Shown one piece after another: positions 48,471 to 60,765 of a stretch of DNA of 64,000 nucleotides. A program made the position numbers and the translations under genes. Source of the DNA: Chamaea fasciata (lineage: Eukaryota > Chordata > Aves > Passeriformes > Sylviidae). The stretch is taken from positions 129,001-193,000 of the forward strand of contig JARCOQ010000016.1 in assembly GCA_029207755.1 (NCBI GenBank). The letters are read 5' to 3'. The notes beneath the pieces are model-generated. The model was given only the letters and a program-made list of their open reading frames with translations, was not told where the DNA came from and did no database searches. Numbering within the stretch: the first letter of the stretch is position 1; each line of letters starts with the position of its first letter.

Positions 48471-49754
48471 TGTCTTTGGTCTTGTCTGTGTGTTATCTCC
48501 CTAATCAAAGACTACCTTCCCCTTAACTCTGTTTATTGCTCTTATCTTCTGTTCTTGGGTTTTCCTCCTCACGTGTGTATCACAGAAATTCTCTTCTGTG
48601 GTTGTGTTGATTTTGGGTGACTTTTCTCCCAGGATATGCTAGAGATACTGGATTCAAGAGAAAAAGAAACACTTGGGAGCTTCCTGGCATGAGCCTAAAA
48701 GTGTTTAAAAGAAACTTTGACATTCCCATTTACCACCTTCTGTAGGTAAACCATTTTGTTTGGTTCATTGATTGGAACGAGTCTCCATTCTTGGTTAAAC
48801 AGCTACTTTTATTGTTTAAGTATAAATCACAATCTGGTGGGAAATGAAACGCTGCTGTTTGTATGTTATAGTTCCTTGTCTTTGAGTATAATTGCAATTA
48901 TGTTCTCTAGTTATAGCAAATACTCTGAATGTATTACAAGGAGGCAGTAGGGAAGGAAAAACCTGCTGCAGTGCAGTTCAGAGCCTATTCCCAATTCCTA
49001 ATATAATTTACTGACAATGAACTCTGCGAATTATTCATAAAACAGCAGTGGGCCTCATTTAGCAACATGACAGGGCTGCATGTAATTAGAACTCTTTAAA
49101 GTGTTGTTTTTTTTTTTTTTTTCCCCCCACTATAGATCAATTGTCCGTGCTGTAAATGTTGCTAAAATAAAACATACAGATTTTCAGTGTAGAATGCAGT
49201 GCAGCCATCTGGCTCTTAGTCTGGGAGTACCTGGTGGATGCTCCAGGTGATTCAGTCTCCGGGGGCCTGTCCTGAATATTCTCTGTTTCTTCTCAAGACT
49301 TAACAAATGCACGCAGCCCTGCAGAGACACACCTGGAGCTGTGATCCACCATGTTTAACCTACAGACTGGGCAGAACCTTTGTGGTTCACCCATTCCATC
49401 CAAAGCTCATTTCCCTACATTCCCTTCTGGGATGTGTCTAGAAAAGCTTCTCAACTATCACTTAAATGAGCACACTTTGGGGTTTATGTGAAATCTCAGT
49501 TCTGTGACAGTTTTCCAAGGACTTGGTACTCAATGCCACTGAGGTGGTACTCACGTACAGCCAGATATGTCTGAAATAACGGCTGAACATCACTTGCCTT
49601 TCTGAAGCCAACTACTTTATTATCTGCTTAATAAGGAGGATCTGCTACTTCATGGCATTTCTATTGCAGACTTTGAGGGTGAAATGCTAAAAAAACGTAA
49701 ACCCACATAAATCTCATCGAATACTCTTCTCTCTAATGTTTAAAATCTTAATTC
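48471..49754. other. Noncoding sequence, no gene seen
   Basis: Unique sequence with one T16-C6 tract at 49107-49128. Frames are all short. Nothing else was recognised. Confidence 0.65.
49107..49128. repeat. T16-C6 homopolymer junction
   Basis: Sixteen T residues directly followed by six C residues. A low-complexity tract whose length is uncertain. Confidence 0.9.
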
Positions 49755-49815
49755 AAAACTCGCTGAAGTCAAGGGGGACCTGTTTGTTAACTTCAGTGGG
49801 GCTTAGATCAAGCTG
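49755..49815. repeat. Old amniote interspersed repeat fragment (hairpin type), tentative
   Basis: The phrase CGCTGAAGTCAAGGGGGACC, a short centre, then TTAACTTCAGTGGGGCTTAG and ATCAAGC resembles an ancient amniote repeat whose copies read like TTGAAGTCAATGGGA...TTGACTTCAGTGGG...GGATCAAGCC. The two halves are inverted: CTGAAGTCAA at 49763-49772 pairs with TTAACTTCAG at 49787-49796 with one mismatch. The family name is not certain from memory. Confidence 0.5.
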
Positions 49816-51354
49816 TGAATGTTTGACTAATGGCTGTTATGTTCCATTTAGATAATTACCTCCTTCTTTATGCCTTTTCAATTGTTCAAGCTTGCTTTGC
49901 CCACAGCATTATTTTGTATGCCATTTGCTTCTCTCTATTGCTTCTACGCCAGTGCCCTCACCATAAATGGGACTCGCATTAGCTATGTAATTATGTTTTC
50001 TGAGTATATGTTGAATATTTATTCATGTTTGAAGACTTGTTTGATGTTTTGAAGACAAAACAAGCATATGTCTATTTGAGTCAGATAATACTCTACAGAC
50101 TTGGGAGGTCAGTCCTGTTTAAGGGAAATTATAGGTTAAAAGGGTGTGATATTGATGATCTTTTATGCCAAGTTCAGCATTTCCTTTCTCAATCCCCTCC
50201 TTGTCAAACCTTTGTGAAACTACTCAACCACATTATTTTCCAAGGTACAAGAAGTAAGTCTGCGTATCTTTCCAGCTGAAAGAGAGGGGGTTTGGATTAG
50301 ATATTAAGTGAAAATAAAACCACCACATAAATGGTGCTGTAACTCAAATAAGCAAACCAAAACCACAACACTTGGCCTGCCCAGACCTTGGCTCCCACAA
50401 AGATCCTCCACCCCTGACAGATGTCAGGGATACCAGGCATGGATGCACCACTGTTTCTGGCCAAGGAACATTTCGGACAGGACACCTTAACAAGAGAAAC
50501 TGAAGCAGTAGGTCAGGCAAGGGCATTTGCATGAGATTCCTGCTTATTTTTGAGTAGTTATGTCTTGCCTCTTTTCCCCTTATTGTGGTAAAAAAAAATC
50601 TACTCTGGAGCATAAGAGATGCTTGCACAAATGTGAAATAGAGTGCAACAAAACAGTGTTTCTGGGGATCCAGGGCATGTTTCCTTCACTTAATTCCTGC
50701 TGTGCCTGCTCTGCTCTGCACTCACAGGTAACAAATCACTTAGAGTAAGGAAAAGACAGAATTGTGGCTCTCTTTCTTCTCTGCATTCACCTGGGGGATT
50801 TGTTGGGCAGTGAAAGGCATTTTGGCTCCAGTGCTGAAGAGGTGACATTAGAAGTGACATTTCCCTGAGCATGCCCAGGGATTATACCTCTCCTCAGGCT
50901 GTGGCCAGGGGACAAGCAGGAGGTAAATCAGTCAGTAATGGTGCTGAAGTTGCTGCATTGGGATGTTCACAGCAGCTTTTTCCTCAGGTGTGTCTGAGTG
51001 CAGCGTGGACTGTGAGCTGTGGCATGGGGAAACCTGCACGGGGCTGGTGACCACAGTGCACACAGACACACAGGACAGTGCAGCCAGTCCTTTAAAGCTG
51101 CTTTTCTTCCTCTGAGTTCTGGGAATTTTCTAGATTAATTTCTCCTGCTAAGTTTTTAGGGATTTCTCTTTGATTTTTATTAGTTTCTCAAAAGAACGGT
51201 GTAACTGCTGTAGATTTCCATGCTGCCAATGCATTCCTGCACTAAAAAATAAACAAAGTAAAGCACTTTGGGTTTTATTTTAAAGCTTTTACTTTTCAAT
51301 TCCAAATCAACCTATGGCATACAGATTCATGACCAATGTATTCTTGTATGTGGC
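49816..51354. other. Noncoding sequence, no gene seen
   Basis: Unique sequence with frames under 95 codons and no domains. No RNA gene or retroelement was recognised. Confidence 0.65.
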
Positions 51355-51460
51355 CTCAGTCCAGCAAAGCACTTAAGCACATGCTTAATTTTAATTTTGA
51401 ACCAAATGGGGCAGTGAATCCCATGGTCTAAATGAGGCTAAAATTAAAATTAACCATGTG
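51355..51460. repeat. Old amniote palindromic repeat fragment with 19-bp stem, tentative
   Basis: TCCAGCAAAGCACTTAAGCA followed by CATGCTTAATTTTAA matches the wording of a widespread old amniote repeat (copies read like CAGCAAAGCACTTAAGCACA then TGCTTAACTTTAAGC). The left arm at 51380-51398 (CATGCTTAATTTTAATTTT) is complementary to 51440-51458 at 18 of 19 positions. The 41-base loop includes a GAATCCCATGG phrase like the TCCCATTG centre of that repeat. The combination of wording and palindrome supports the call. The exact family is not assigned. Confidence 0.6.
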
Positions 51461-54400
51461 TCTCTTCTGGATGGGGGCTCTGTGCACTATTTCCACTTCT
51501 TGCCAGCGTTTCCATTACTGAGAAATACTCATTCTTCTCGCTTTTCACCTTCTATTTATTCACTGCTCTTGAGTAGTTTTCTTTGCCTCTTTATCAAATG
51601 GATCTAATTTCTGTGAAAACCTATGATATCAATTCAGCATACATAAACTGATAGCAAGATGGAATCCCAAGGCAAGTGCCCAGTGGAATTTTTTTCTCTT
51701 TTGTATTTTTGATGTTCCTGCAGCTTATTCCCCATTCATAGATATATACAAGAATTAAAAGGCAATTTGAAACAGCTACTGCTGCCTCTTCTCATCAAAG
51801 AATTTTAAAATCATATTTGCCATATCAAAAAAACCCTAGAGACTGGAAGGATTTGTGATGATTTGCAGTCATCTGATTAGAAGCAAAAAATCAGAAATTA
51901 ATTTCAGTCACTTCTACACTCAGCATCTTTTGAAAGATGGAGATAAGGCAATCTCTTTCCTCTGTTTTATGTTGTAAATCATTCAGCTGGACTGTATCAA
52001 AATGATCTCTCATCCCTTTTACTGCTAGGACACAAACTCTGGGATATCTATTAGAATAGTAGGGTAATGTGCAGAAAGGAGTGGAGGGAACAAGAGTCTA
52101 GTTGCTGGGATTTTTTAATTTTAAAACGTTATTCTGTGCAAAGAGGGCTGCTTTCAGCTTCTGTAATTAGCCTGAAACACTGGGCTCATTGGTCTCTGGG
52201 GGAATGAATGCACAGGGACTGTGGCATAGTTAGAACACAGCAAGGCAAAACAAGGTGTAAGAAAAAAATTGGCACCTTTATGGTAGATGTTCTTCAGCTG
52301 CTGGTGTCCATTTCCTCCTCCCTTGGACTGTGTGACAGGAGCTCAATGAAGAGTTTTTTCTTCTCTTACTCTGCATTTCCTTACGATTGGATCCTCACTA
52401 CCAGTTTCTTTTCCAACTAAGGGTTTCTTTTTCACACAAGTGGGGAAAAGATCTCTCCTGTTAATATTAGGATTATGTTTTATTGTAGACTTATTGTGAA
52501 ATTGGTTTTCCATTTTAATTTTCTATACCTCATTTTTACTTGTTAATGCTCCAAAAAGAGGGCTATTCCTCATGCTTTTGCATAAAAAGGAATTTTTTGT
52601 GTTCCAGGAGATAATTCAGAACTTGCTCCAGCACTCATGTGTGTTGCCAGAAAATGTTTATTAGACTTTTTCATGCTCCTTTTTTATTTCTTTCATGGAG
52701 GACTTTTTCTTTAAATTTGGAAAATACATATTTATTCCTTGGGTCAATTCACAGAAACATTAAATTTCATTTTTTGTTGTCTTAAGTAATGATTCATTTT
52801 GTATCCATTCATTTGCTGTGTATTTCCCCTGGTGTTTAAATCTTCCACTTCAGCTAAATTGACATTACTCAAACATAAGGGCTGCTTACAAGAAAGGTTA
52901 ATTTATGGAGAATTTCTAAAAGAGCCATCAGTAATACTTGAACTCAGTGTGGGAATTCATCTCTCTTTTAGTCATTGAGGGTACACAGTTTTTGGTGTGT
53001 CTCCCTAGCATGAACAACATTTTGGGCAAAGAATCATTACCTTCATGAAGTTTAGACACAGTAAAGGGAGGGGAGCTGTCTCAGTGCACACACTGGGTTT
53101 GCAAACACTCATAAAAGCTTGAGGAACTTCTGTTAATTTAGAAGTCCAGGGGAACAGAGGATTCCAAGCAAGTGCATCCAATCCCAAATAAACCAGCCCT
53201 GCTCATTTTTTAATGCAGAAAAATGGCTTTGGCAATGGTCTGGTCAGACAGAAAACCTACCTCAGTTCAGAATAAGGGGTAAACTCTGTGCTGCTCTGGC
53301 CAAAAAGGACAGAAAGAGGAGGGGGATTCATTTCTACTTGCTTGCTTTTATCCAGAGTATTGTAGGATGGCACCTAGGGAAGCCTTTACCCCTTCACGTT
53401 CTTCCACTCTTTATTTTTTCTTTCTCAGGTTTTCCTCTTTCTTGAGGAAACACAGAGTTAAGTTCATCCCTCCTAACTCCACCTGGTACCTACTGGAGGC
53501 TATTCCTACACACACAGAGACACCTTTGAATTCTTGGTGGATGTACATTACGGACTTCTGTAGTTTTATTACCAAAATTAACCAAAGGAAGCTCATTAGT
53601 GCATACCAGAAACATCACAGCATAGATTAAACTGTTGGCCCTGTTCAGGCAGTCTCACATCCAGGAGCTCAAGCGTGTGAGTCCAATATGTGCCAAAACT
53701 TTGCCTTTGAGTGGAGACCTCACAAATAATCTTTAGTATCCAAACATTTCTGGTTTATTGGTTTCAGTCTACTTCTCTTCGTGCTAATTAGGCGTGAAGA
53801 GAATAAGGAGATGTTTTTTCTTTCCTGTTTCTCCTATTGTAGTGGATTGATTGCTTTACAGTTCCTCAGAGAGATCAATATTCCATTAGGAGCAGAGGAA
53901 TAGCACTGCAGGAGAAACAAGCCTGGCTGCTGCCAAAATTGAAAGCTCAGCGTTGGAAGACAAAAGTTCTTTTTTTTCCAGAAGTGGAATGAAAACCTTT
54001 TGGATAACTGAGCAAATGATGGTGTATTTCTACAGACCTGCTGGCAGGGTGTAGTTCTTACTGTCAAGAGAAATTGGTTTGCCCGTCTCCACCAAATATT
54101 CATTAAGCCAGGAAAGTACCTGATAAATGTGCCAAAGGAAACAATTTAGCGGGATGGTACCAAGCAGGAGTGCAGGAAAAGGTTGGAATGGTGATGTTCT
54201 GTTTAATTTCACTGGTACATGGTGCATGGAGAGTCACTGAGATGCTGTCACACCTAATGCCTGTTGTTCCTAAACCTTGTGTTTCTGTGCTCTGGAGCTG
54301 CTCATGCAAGTGAAACCAGCACCGTTAGGCCTCCTCAGAAGTGTTTTTTTCAGAGTTTTGGAAGGTCCATGTGATGTTTTTCTTCCTTGATTTTCTTAAT

Positions 54401-54790
54401 TGCATTTTCATAATGAATAGGAAGCTGTATAATCATATAATGAGGCTCTGTAATTATGATAGGTACAGGTATAATTAAAAATCTTTACAATATATCATGA
54501 ACAAAAGCAAGTTTTCTTCTATGAAGTTATTTTAAAAGATTAGCAGAGGTGTTATTTGTGTTTGCAGGTTTGGAGTCAAGTGGGAGGTACCGATTGATTT
54601 CCAGCACTCCACATATTTAGCAAAAAATTTAGCTTGGCATTCCTGGAATTTTTCATTAATATTTCCAAGCCTCAGCAGAGCCCAGCTTCCTCCCTGTACA
54701 GATGCTGTACAATGTGGGAAGTCCTTAAGAAATTTCATTATTGAGACTCAGTTTCTCTGATGTTCAAAAAAGGGGGCACTTAAAAATTTC
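51461..54790. other. Noncoding sequence, no gene seen
   Basis: Unique, mostly AT-rich sequence. Frames reach about 89 codons and lack domains. Around 53652-53690 the wording is faintly like old amniote repeats (CTCAAGCGTGTGAGTCC) but too short to call. Nothing else was recognised. Confidence 0.62.
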
Positions 54791-54843
54791 AGGACTGGCC
54801 CCACTGAGTTCTCTGGGGAGTAACACTGGTGGTAAGTTTGACT
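54791..54843 (+). repeat. Old amniote interspersed repeat fragment, tentative
   Basis: GGACTGGCCCCACTGAGTTC, CTGGGGAGTAACACTGGTGG and TAAGTTTGAC resemble an ancient amniote repeat whose copies read like GGCCCATTGACTTCAGTGGA followed by GTTACACCAGTGGTAAATTTGG. The similarity is diverged but runs over about 50 bp in the correct order. Confidence 0.45.
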
Positions 54844-56764
54844 CTCGATGCACCAAGTGTTTCTACACTTGTTTAAATGCCTGAATGGACTCAGGAAGGG
54901 CTGAATTCCTGTAAGTCCCATATTTCATGTGCAGATCTTAACCTTAGGGCACAGTGGCATCTTTGGTATAAACTCAGAAAACTTCCAGATCAGTATTTTA
55001 AAGAGTTTTTTCTAAATATATATATAATTTAGTAATGAGCTCATTTTAGAATTCATTTTTTCCTAAATGTGAATCAATTTCCTTAGAAATAATACTAAAG
55101 TCTGACAATGTAATTTTTTTAATAAAACCCCAAACATTTATGTTAGAAACAAAGTAGACTGTGCACACATGAAGCTTCCCTTTATCATATGTGAGGGATG
55201 TTCTGGATAAAACCCCCCATTGCTCCCTGAACAGAACTTTTAATTATAAATGTCAGAAAAATATATGAATATAATGTGGGTTGGGGTTTGACTCTGGCTT
55301 TGACTTTTCTCCTCAGATAATATCAGTAGGGATTGTGCAGCTGAATCTCTGCACTCTTAGTGCCATGAAACTCTCTGTCGTACTTGAGGGAAAAATGGGA
55401 AAGCAGAAGATTGTTACTCAAGGACATAACATCTGAGATGGCCACAAGCCAATAGAGTAGAAGATGTAGTAAAGCCTGGAGAGCGGTGACTAACAGTGAA
55501 TGCGGTGATGCTGAGCAGAGCTGTCACTTCCGTTGACACCAAACAATTTCAACTGAAGGTGAATAGGAGTTTTTTGTCAAAATAACTTATTTTTGCTGGT
55601 ATTTCTGGAAAAAGGCCCCAGCTGACAGCCACGGATGTGGATTGGTTAGTTCTCTGATTATTTCCTGGTTTGGTTTTGAGTTTTTTTTCTTAGTGGGAGA
55701 AACGTATTATCACCTGCCTTTCTAATATACCGTGCTGAATTTTAAGATTAAACAAATAGGACTTACAAATTTAGAGGAGGACTTTCTCACACTGTCAGGG
55801 TTTCTCCTCCTACATGATTTCATCATGGTCACAACTTTGCCCTTCTCTGGCACAAGGAGATTTTCAGCACTTTTTAGTCACCATCTGGGGGGACTTGGGC
55901 CAAGCCCAAGTGCGGCTGAGACAGCCCTGAGGACTCAGGAGGGTGGGATGAGTGTTTCCCACAGAATTCATGGAAGGGGTGCAGTCACTGCCTGCTGCTC
56001 CTTGGGAAGGGGCAGCCCAGCCCTGGCTGTTTCCAGGCAGTCAATAGGTAATGGCAGTGACTGGGTGCTATGACAGAACCCAGGTAAGGGGCTAGAGTTG
56101 ATTTGGGGGATGGTGGAAGGCAAGAGCAGCATTTCAGCAGTTTAATGAAGGAAATGCAGGCATCTCACAAGCTGCTGTCCCTTCTCCACAAGACAGGCGG
56201 GAGCAGGGAGGTAGAAGCAGCATTTAAATCAGCCCTGGCTCATTGAAGCTGTTTCAGTGTGAAGGCAGGGTTTTGCAAAGCCAGGAGGTGGGATTTACTC
56301 CAGCAGAAAGCTTTTCCTGACAAATTGTTAGTGACAGAGTTTCCTCTCTGCTCTGTGGTCCTTTGGCACAAAGGGCCAAACTTTTGCCAAGTTCATCACT
56401 GAACCCTCCAGCTTTATTTTCCACAGCAACTGAGCTCCAACTTCAAAGTGAAGGTTTTTTACTCTTGGTTTGTGATGAAAGGGAGAAGGAAATAAATTCA
56501 ATAAGCTGAAACAAGTGGCATATATGATGATTTATAAAAAAAGTACTTTAAGAATCTCACTAGTTTTTAAGTCTAAATAAAATACACACCTTTCTCTTGC
56601 ATCTCTTACCAACTGATTTTGTAAAGGTGAACAAGAAACATCGTGTCCACTCATTTAACCGCCTGCTGCTAGTTTACAAATCCTCCTCTTTTCGCTCCTT
56701 TTTCTTTTCTTTTCCCCTCAGAATGGAGACTTACTGCCCTGATGTGAAATGTAGGATTATTCTC
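54844..56764. other. Noncoding sequence, no gene seen
   Basis: Unique sequence. A 113-codon frame (55732-56073, plus) ends next to an AACCCAG/GTAAGG donor-like motif at 56074. No acceptor-exon-donor unit with a recognisable protein could be built around it. Confidence 0.6.
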
Positions 56765-56830
56765 ATTGCTCCATTCAGTGGCTCCAGGCTTATGCCTGCA
56801 CCACGGAGAGCAAAGCCTGGATTCTGCCTT
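56765..56830 (+). repeat. Old amniote interspersed repeat fragment, tentative
   Basis: CCATTCAGTGGCTCCAGGCT, TATGCCTGCACCACGGAGAG and CAAAGCCTGGATTCTG align in order with an ancient amniote repeat whose copies read like CTTCAGTGGAGTTACTCCAG, ATTTACACCAGTGTAACGGA, GAGCAGAATTTGG. It appears to be the same family and orientation as the fragment at 54.79 kb. Confidence 0.45.
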
Positions 56831-57522
56831 CATCCAGTTTCAGTTCTGATCTCTGTGTGGGGATGAAAAGCCTCAGTTTCTAGCTCACCTTCCCAGCCCA
56901 GCAAGTCTTGGTTTGTGGGCAAAATTATCCCAGTCATGAGAGCAAAGACCAGTCTGAACTTTCAGTAGCATTCCAGTGGTGCCTCCTGACATTATCTGCG
57001 TTTACTTTGTCAATAAATGTGTTTGCCTGAAGTCTCTGTGGGAGAGTCAGGATCCCGGGCACTGCCTGTGGGAGTTTTTGAGGCCTTTTGTCTCTAATTA
57101 ATCACAAAATATATATGTTAAATTATTTATAGAAATAAGTTATGCCCTTTGAAGGCTTAAATTATTTAAAAGGCTTTTAATCTCTCTTCCTAAATAACTC
57201 CTGCAGAGACCTCTTATCTGTTTCAGTGTTAGAGGGTCCAACTTGAATCAGTCTTTGATGTTCCTTGAAGTTGGGATTGCATGTGGGAAAGGGTACCCCT
57301 GAATTTTCTACACAGTGTGATCTGACAGGAAAAACAGAAAATGGAGAGTGGAGATAGCAGAGGATTTTCAGGCCCATGTGTGTGTGTCCACACTGAAATG
57401 GGAAAATGACCCCATCAGGGAACATGGATGAGCCCAATTCCAGCACTGACACTCAAAGGATTAATGCACAGGTTGGAAAATGGAAAGTTCCCTGAAAAGC
57501 TCACAGTGTGTTTGTTTCTTTT

Positions 57523-57561
57523 TTTATTTATTTATTTTAAATTTTTTTTAATTTTTTTTTC
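57523..57561. repeat. T-rich (TTTA)n tract
   Basis: Repeated TTTA steps followed by T runs broken by AAA and AA. A low-complexity tract. Confidence 0.88.
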
Positions 57562-58961
57562 TTTCCTCTAAAGGTAATATTTCTGTGTAAAATTCACACA
57601 GATTTCAGATTTAAGGTATCCATGGGCACTATTTTCCAGGCATCTGGCAAGGTATTTCCAGAAGGGGCTATAATTAGCAGCATTTGAAATCTGCCAAGGA
57701 GCATTTTTTTGCCCACATTATCATTAAAATAATTTTTCTCAGGGCTCCACTTCTTAGGGAAAATCAAACAGTCAAGAAAGGACTAGTCACGGTCCAGGAA
57801 AACAGCGAAGTCCAATTAAAAGTACTCCAGTGGGCTATAAATCAGTTAAAAACCAATTCTCTTGCATTATTTGAAAGTCGGTGGTTCTCTCCATTAATAA
57901 AGTGACCAGAACAGTAATTTTTTAATGCTGCTGAGCCATGTTTTGGATTCCACTGGAGCAAAATTAATCCTGAAAGAAACCTCCTGAAACCAGAGGCTTT
58001 GCAGCTGTACTGAAGCTGTCTAACTCAGCCAGGAAGTGATGAACAGCATTTATTATATTCATACCTTGCCAAGGCGCTGGATGTTCTTCTGCTCTGGTTA
58101 AACACGTCACAGAAATCCACCCACACGAGTAGAAATTGTACACTTATCTAGGACAAAAGCTCTCCTTACTTTTATAAACCTTCTAGTCCTAAACCCAGGT
58201 TTTCTATGGCTGGTGAATGCCAGGGTTTCCTTAGGATGCCAGGGTTTCATTTGGAAAGGATGATATTTGACATAATTTGTTCTTTGTTGCGGAAAGAAAA
58301 TTATTTTATTTTAAACATAAAATGAAAGTGTTAGGAGATGGAACTTGCATAACCACAAAGTAGAACTCCTACAATGGCTGGGAGACTGCTGAAGCTGAGG
58401 AGTCAAAATAGGTTTTAATGCACATGCTGTGAAAAGGTAAATTATAACATTATGATTTTGTGAGGACCAGAATGAATGCAATCTGCTCACTGCTCCTCAA
58501 CTTTGCAGGAGGGCTGATAGAATAATTTTCCCTGTCTCCTGGAGTGACCAGAGAGGCAAAAAGTTCTGGGAACTCAAAAAGTTCAGTGCCAGCTCAGTTG
58601 TCACCTGTGACACTGTTATCTGCCTGGGCAGATGTGGTTTGGCTGGGGAACTGGGAACTGTTCCTTTCCCAGCAAGAGAAAGGGAATATCAGGAATTTCT
58701 GGCAGAAACTCCTGTTGCTGAGCCTTTACCCTTCATTTTATAAATGTGTTTAATTTTATCTAATCTTGCTTGTGAAATCTGTGTGACTGAGGTTGCCTTT
58801 GTACAGTGCTGATGTGGAATAGGGAGTGATGAGAGGAAAATATTCTGGTTCAGGGAACTGCAAAGCTCCATCAAAATTAGTGCTTGTGCTATCTTTGGCC
58901 TAGCAATGGCTAAGAATGAAAAGGTGATTTCAGATTTTATTTTTTTTAACTTTTTGTCCTC

Positions 58962-58986
58962 TAATATTAAAATATTAATATTAAAA
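58962..58986. repeat. AT-only palindromic tract
   Basis: Repeated AATATT/TTAATATTAA wording made only of A and T, self-complementary over most of its length. An easily melted sequence; no function is shown. Confidence 0.75.
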
Positions 58987-59176
58987 GTTGGGATTATTCC
59001 AGTTGGAGGAAGTAGGTTTTTCTTTTTACTCTTCAGTAACTTGAAAGTTTAGCTTTTCAAAATTTTACTAAGTCAGAAGAAATAGAAAGAGGAAAAAAAC
59101 CACCCCTATAATTAAAATTTTTCTCTTTTATTCCGTGCCAGAAAGAAACAGAGGAAAAATATAGGAACAAAACCAC

Positions 59177-59194
59177 AAAAAAAAAAAAAAAAAA
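59177..59194 (+). repeat. Poly-A run (A18)
   Basis: Eighteen consecutive adenines. I looked for a retroposed gene body or an upstream AATAAA with target duplications and did not recognise one. Confidence 0.92.
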
Positions 59195-60628
59195 GGCCTT
59201 TTCTGAAACAGCATGGAAAAACCCAACACTGCTAAAAACTTTTTAGCTTTAAAAAAGGCCCAATATTCATAAATAGAAATGTTCACCAGCTCTCCTTCTA
59301 ATGAAAGGAATAACTAGGTTAGACCAAATTGCTGTATTACTATCAGATTGACTAAAAAATTGGACCTAATAAAACACGACAAATTACATTTTTGATGGTT
59401 CTTTTGCATGGCTGAAGCTCTGGCAATGGCAGCAGTAGTAGATACTTATGGGAAAGAGCGTGAAAATATAAAGCAAATGTTGCCCGTGCTTTCCTTGTCA
59501 CACTCTCATTGCCTCTATGAGCCTCTCTTCCCACTGCCTCCCTCACCTTTCCCTCCACAGGAGCTGGAAGCAAGGTCTGTACCTGACTGCTTTACAGTGC
59601 ATCAGACCAGCCTGGGCTTCAGCTGATGTGTTTTGGATTGTTTGTCAGACTGACACAAGCAGAGCGGTGCCTGCCTTGCAGGGGGATGAGCAGGGAGCAG
59701 ATCGAGGCCGTTGGTTTTCTGTTCTCCACCAGCTATTCATTTAAAGTGGTCCTTGTGTGTACAGGCCTTGGATGATCCATTGGGAGGGAGGGAGCTGGGA
59801 GATGGTTCAGGTCTCCAGAGGGTTTGCTTCCCCTCCTGGGCTCTGCAGGGCTTCTCTGGCTGCAGGTGCTGCTGTGGGCAGCCAAGCCTGATAAAGGCTC
59901 CCCCCTGCCAAGGCTCCCAGGCTGGGAGTGGCAGTGACACAAACATCTCCCACTCCTCTCTGCCTGCAGTCCGGCCTCTCTCGTGCTAGTCCATAGTTCT
60001 CTGCCATTCTTCTTTCTCCTGAGGTGTCTCCCAGGTGCATCAGGCTCACCAAGGACACAGCTGAGGGTGACTCTGTGTCCCAGCCAGGAGACATCTTCTC
60101 CTTGGCCCCTTGCAGCTTTGCTCTGCCACCCCAGCTCTCCTTGCACCTTTTTACCTGCCTCTTCTGCTGCAATGGTTGGAAAGCATTGCCGTCAGTCTGC
60201 AAATTCCCCAGGGTTTATAGACCTGGGATGGCTCCCCTTGCCTGAGGATGTGCCACAGGCTCTTGTGCCACTGATCTGCTTTGCTTTGAGAATGAGAGGG
60301 GGTAAATCAACTGTTCTGGAGTAGGCACTGCCATCTTCTGCAGCTCTGCAGGGTTGTCCCAGCACAGAATGAGGTGAAGTCAAGGGACCAAAATCACCTC
60401 TGCACAAAAAACCTGTGCATTAGTTCAAATCCTACTTAATTTCTTGGATCAAGATATGGTTTGTCCTGGTCCTTGAAACAGAGACTCAAAGTGAGTGTTT
60501 GAGTCAGGTGCTCCAGAAGTAAATGCCTTCAGATAGGTGTCTAAAACAGATGAAGTTTACCTTCTGTAATGAATTTAGATGATGCTATATTGATTTCCAA
60601 GAAGATGAGGAGAGATATAAGGAAGATA

Positions 60629-60765
60629 TTTTGTCAAAAACCCCCCAAAACGAACAAACAAACAAACAAAAAACCACACAAAACACACACACACACAAAA
60701 AAATACCAACAAAAAAACCAACAACCCCCCTCCCCCAAAGAAACAAACCAAAAAACCACAACTGA
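60629..60765 (+). repeat. A/C-rich simple tract including (AAAC)n and (CA)n
   Basis: About 135 bp of nearly pure A and C: AAAC repeats around 60652-60670, a short (CA)n at about 60683-60697, then C runs of 5-6. It is similar in character to the tract at 47.7 kb and likely to vary in length. Confidence 0.93.

Noticed and set aside
55732..56090. 113-codon frame with an adjacent GTAAGG as a possible exon
   Set aside because: The frame stops at the donor-like site and the peptide has no known domain. No partner exons were found.
59150..59200. A18 tract as the tail of a processed pseudogene
   Set aside because: No gene-like body, AATAAA at the right distance or flanking target duplication was recognised upstream.
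59711..60324. Cluster of overlapping frames up to 137 codons
   Set aside because: The frames overlap on both strands in a GC-richer patch and have no recognisable domain or splice context.
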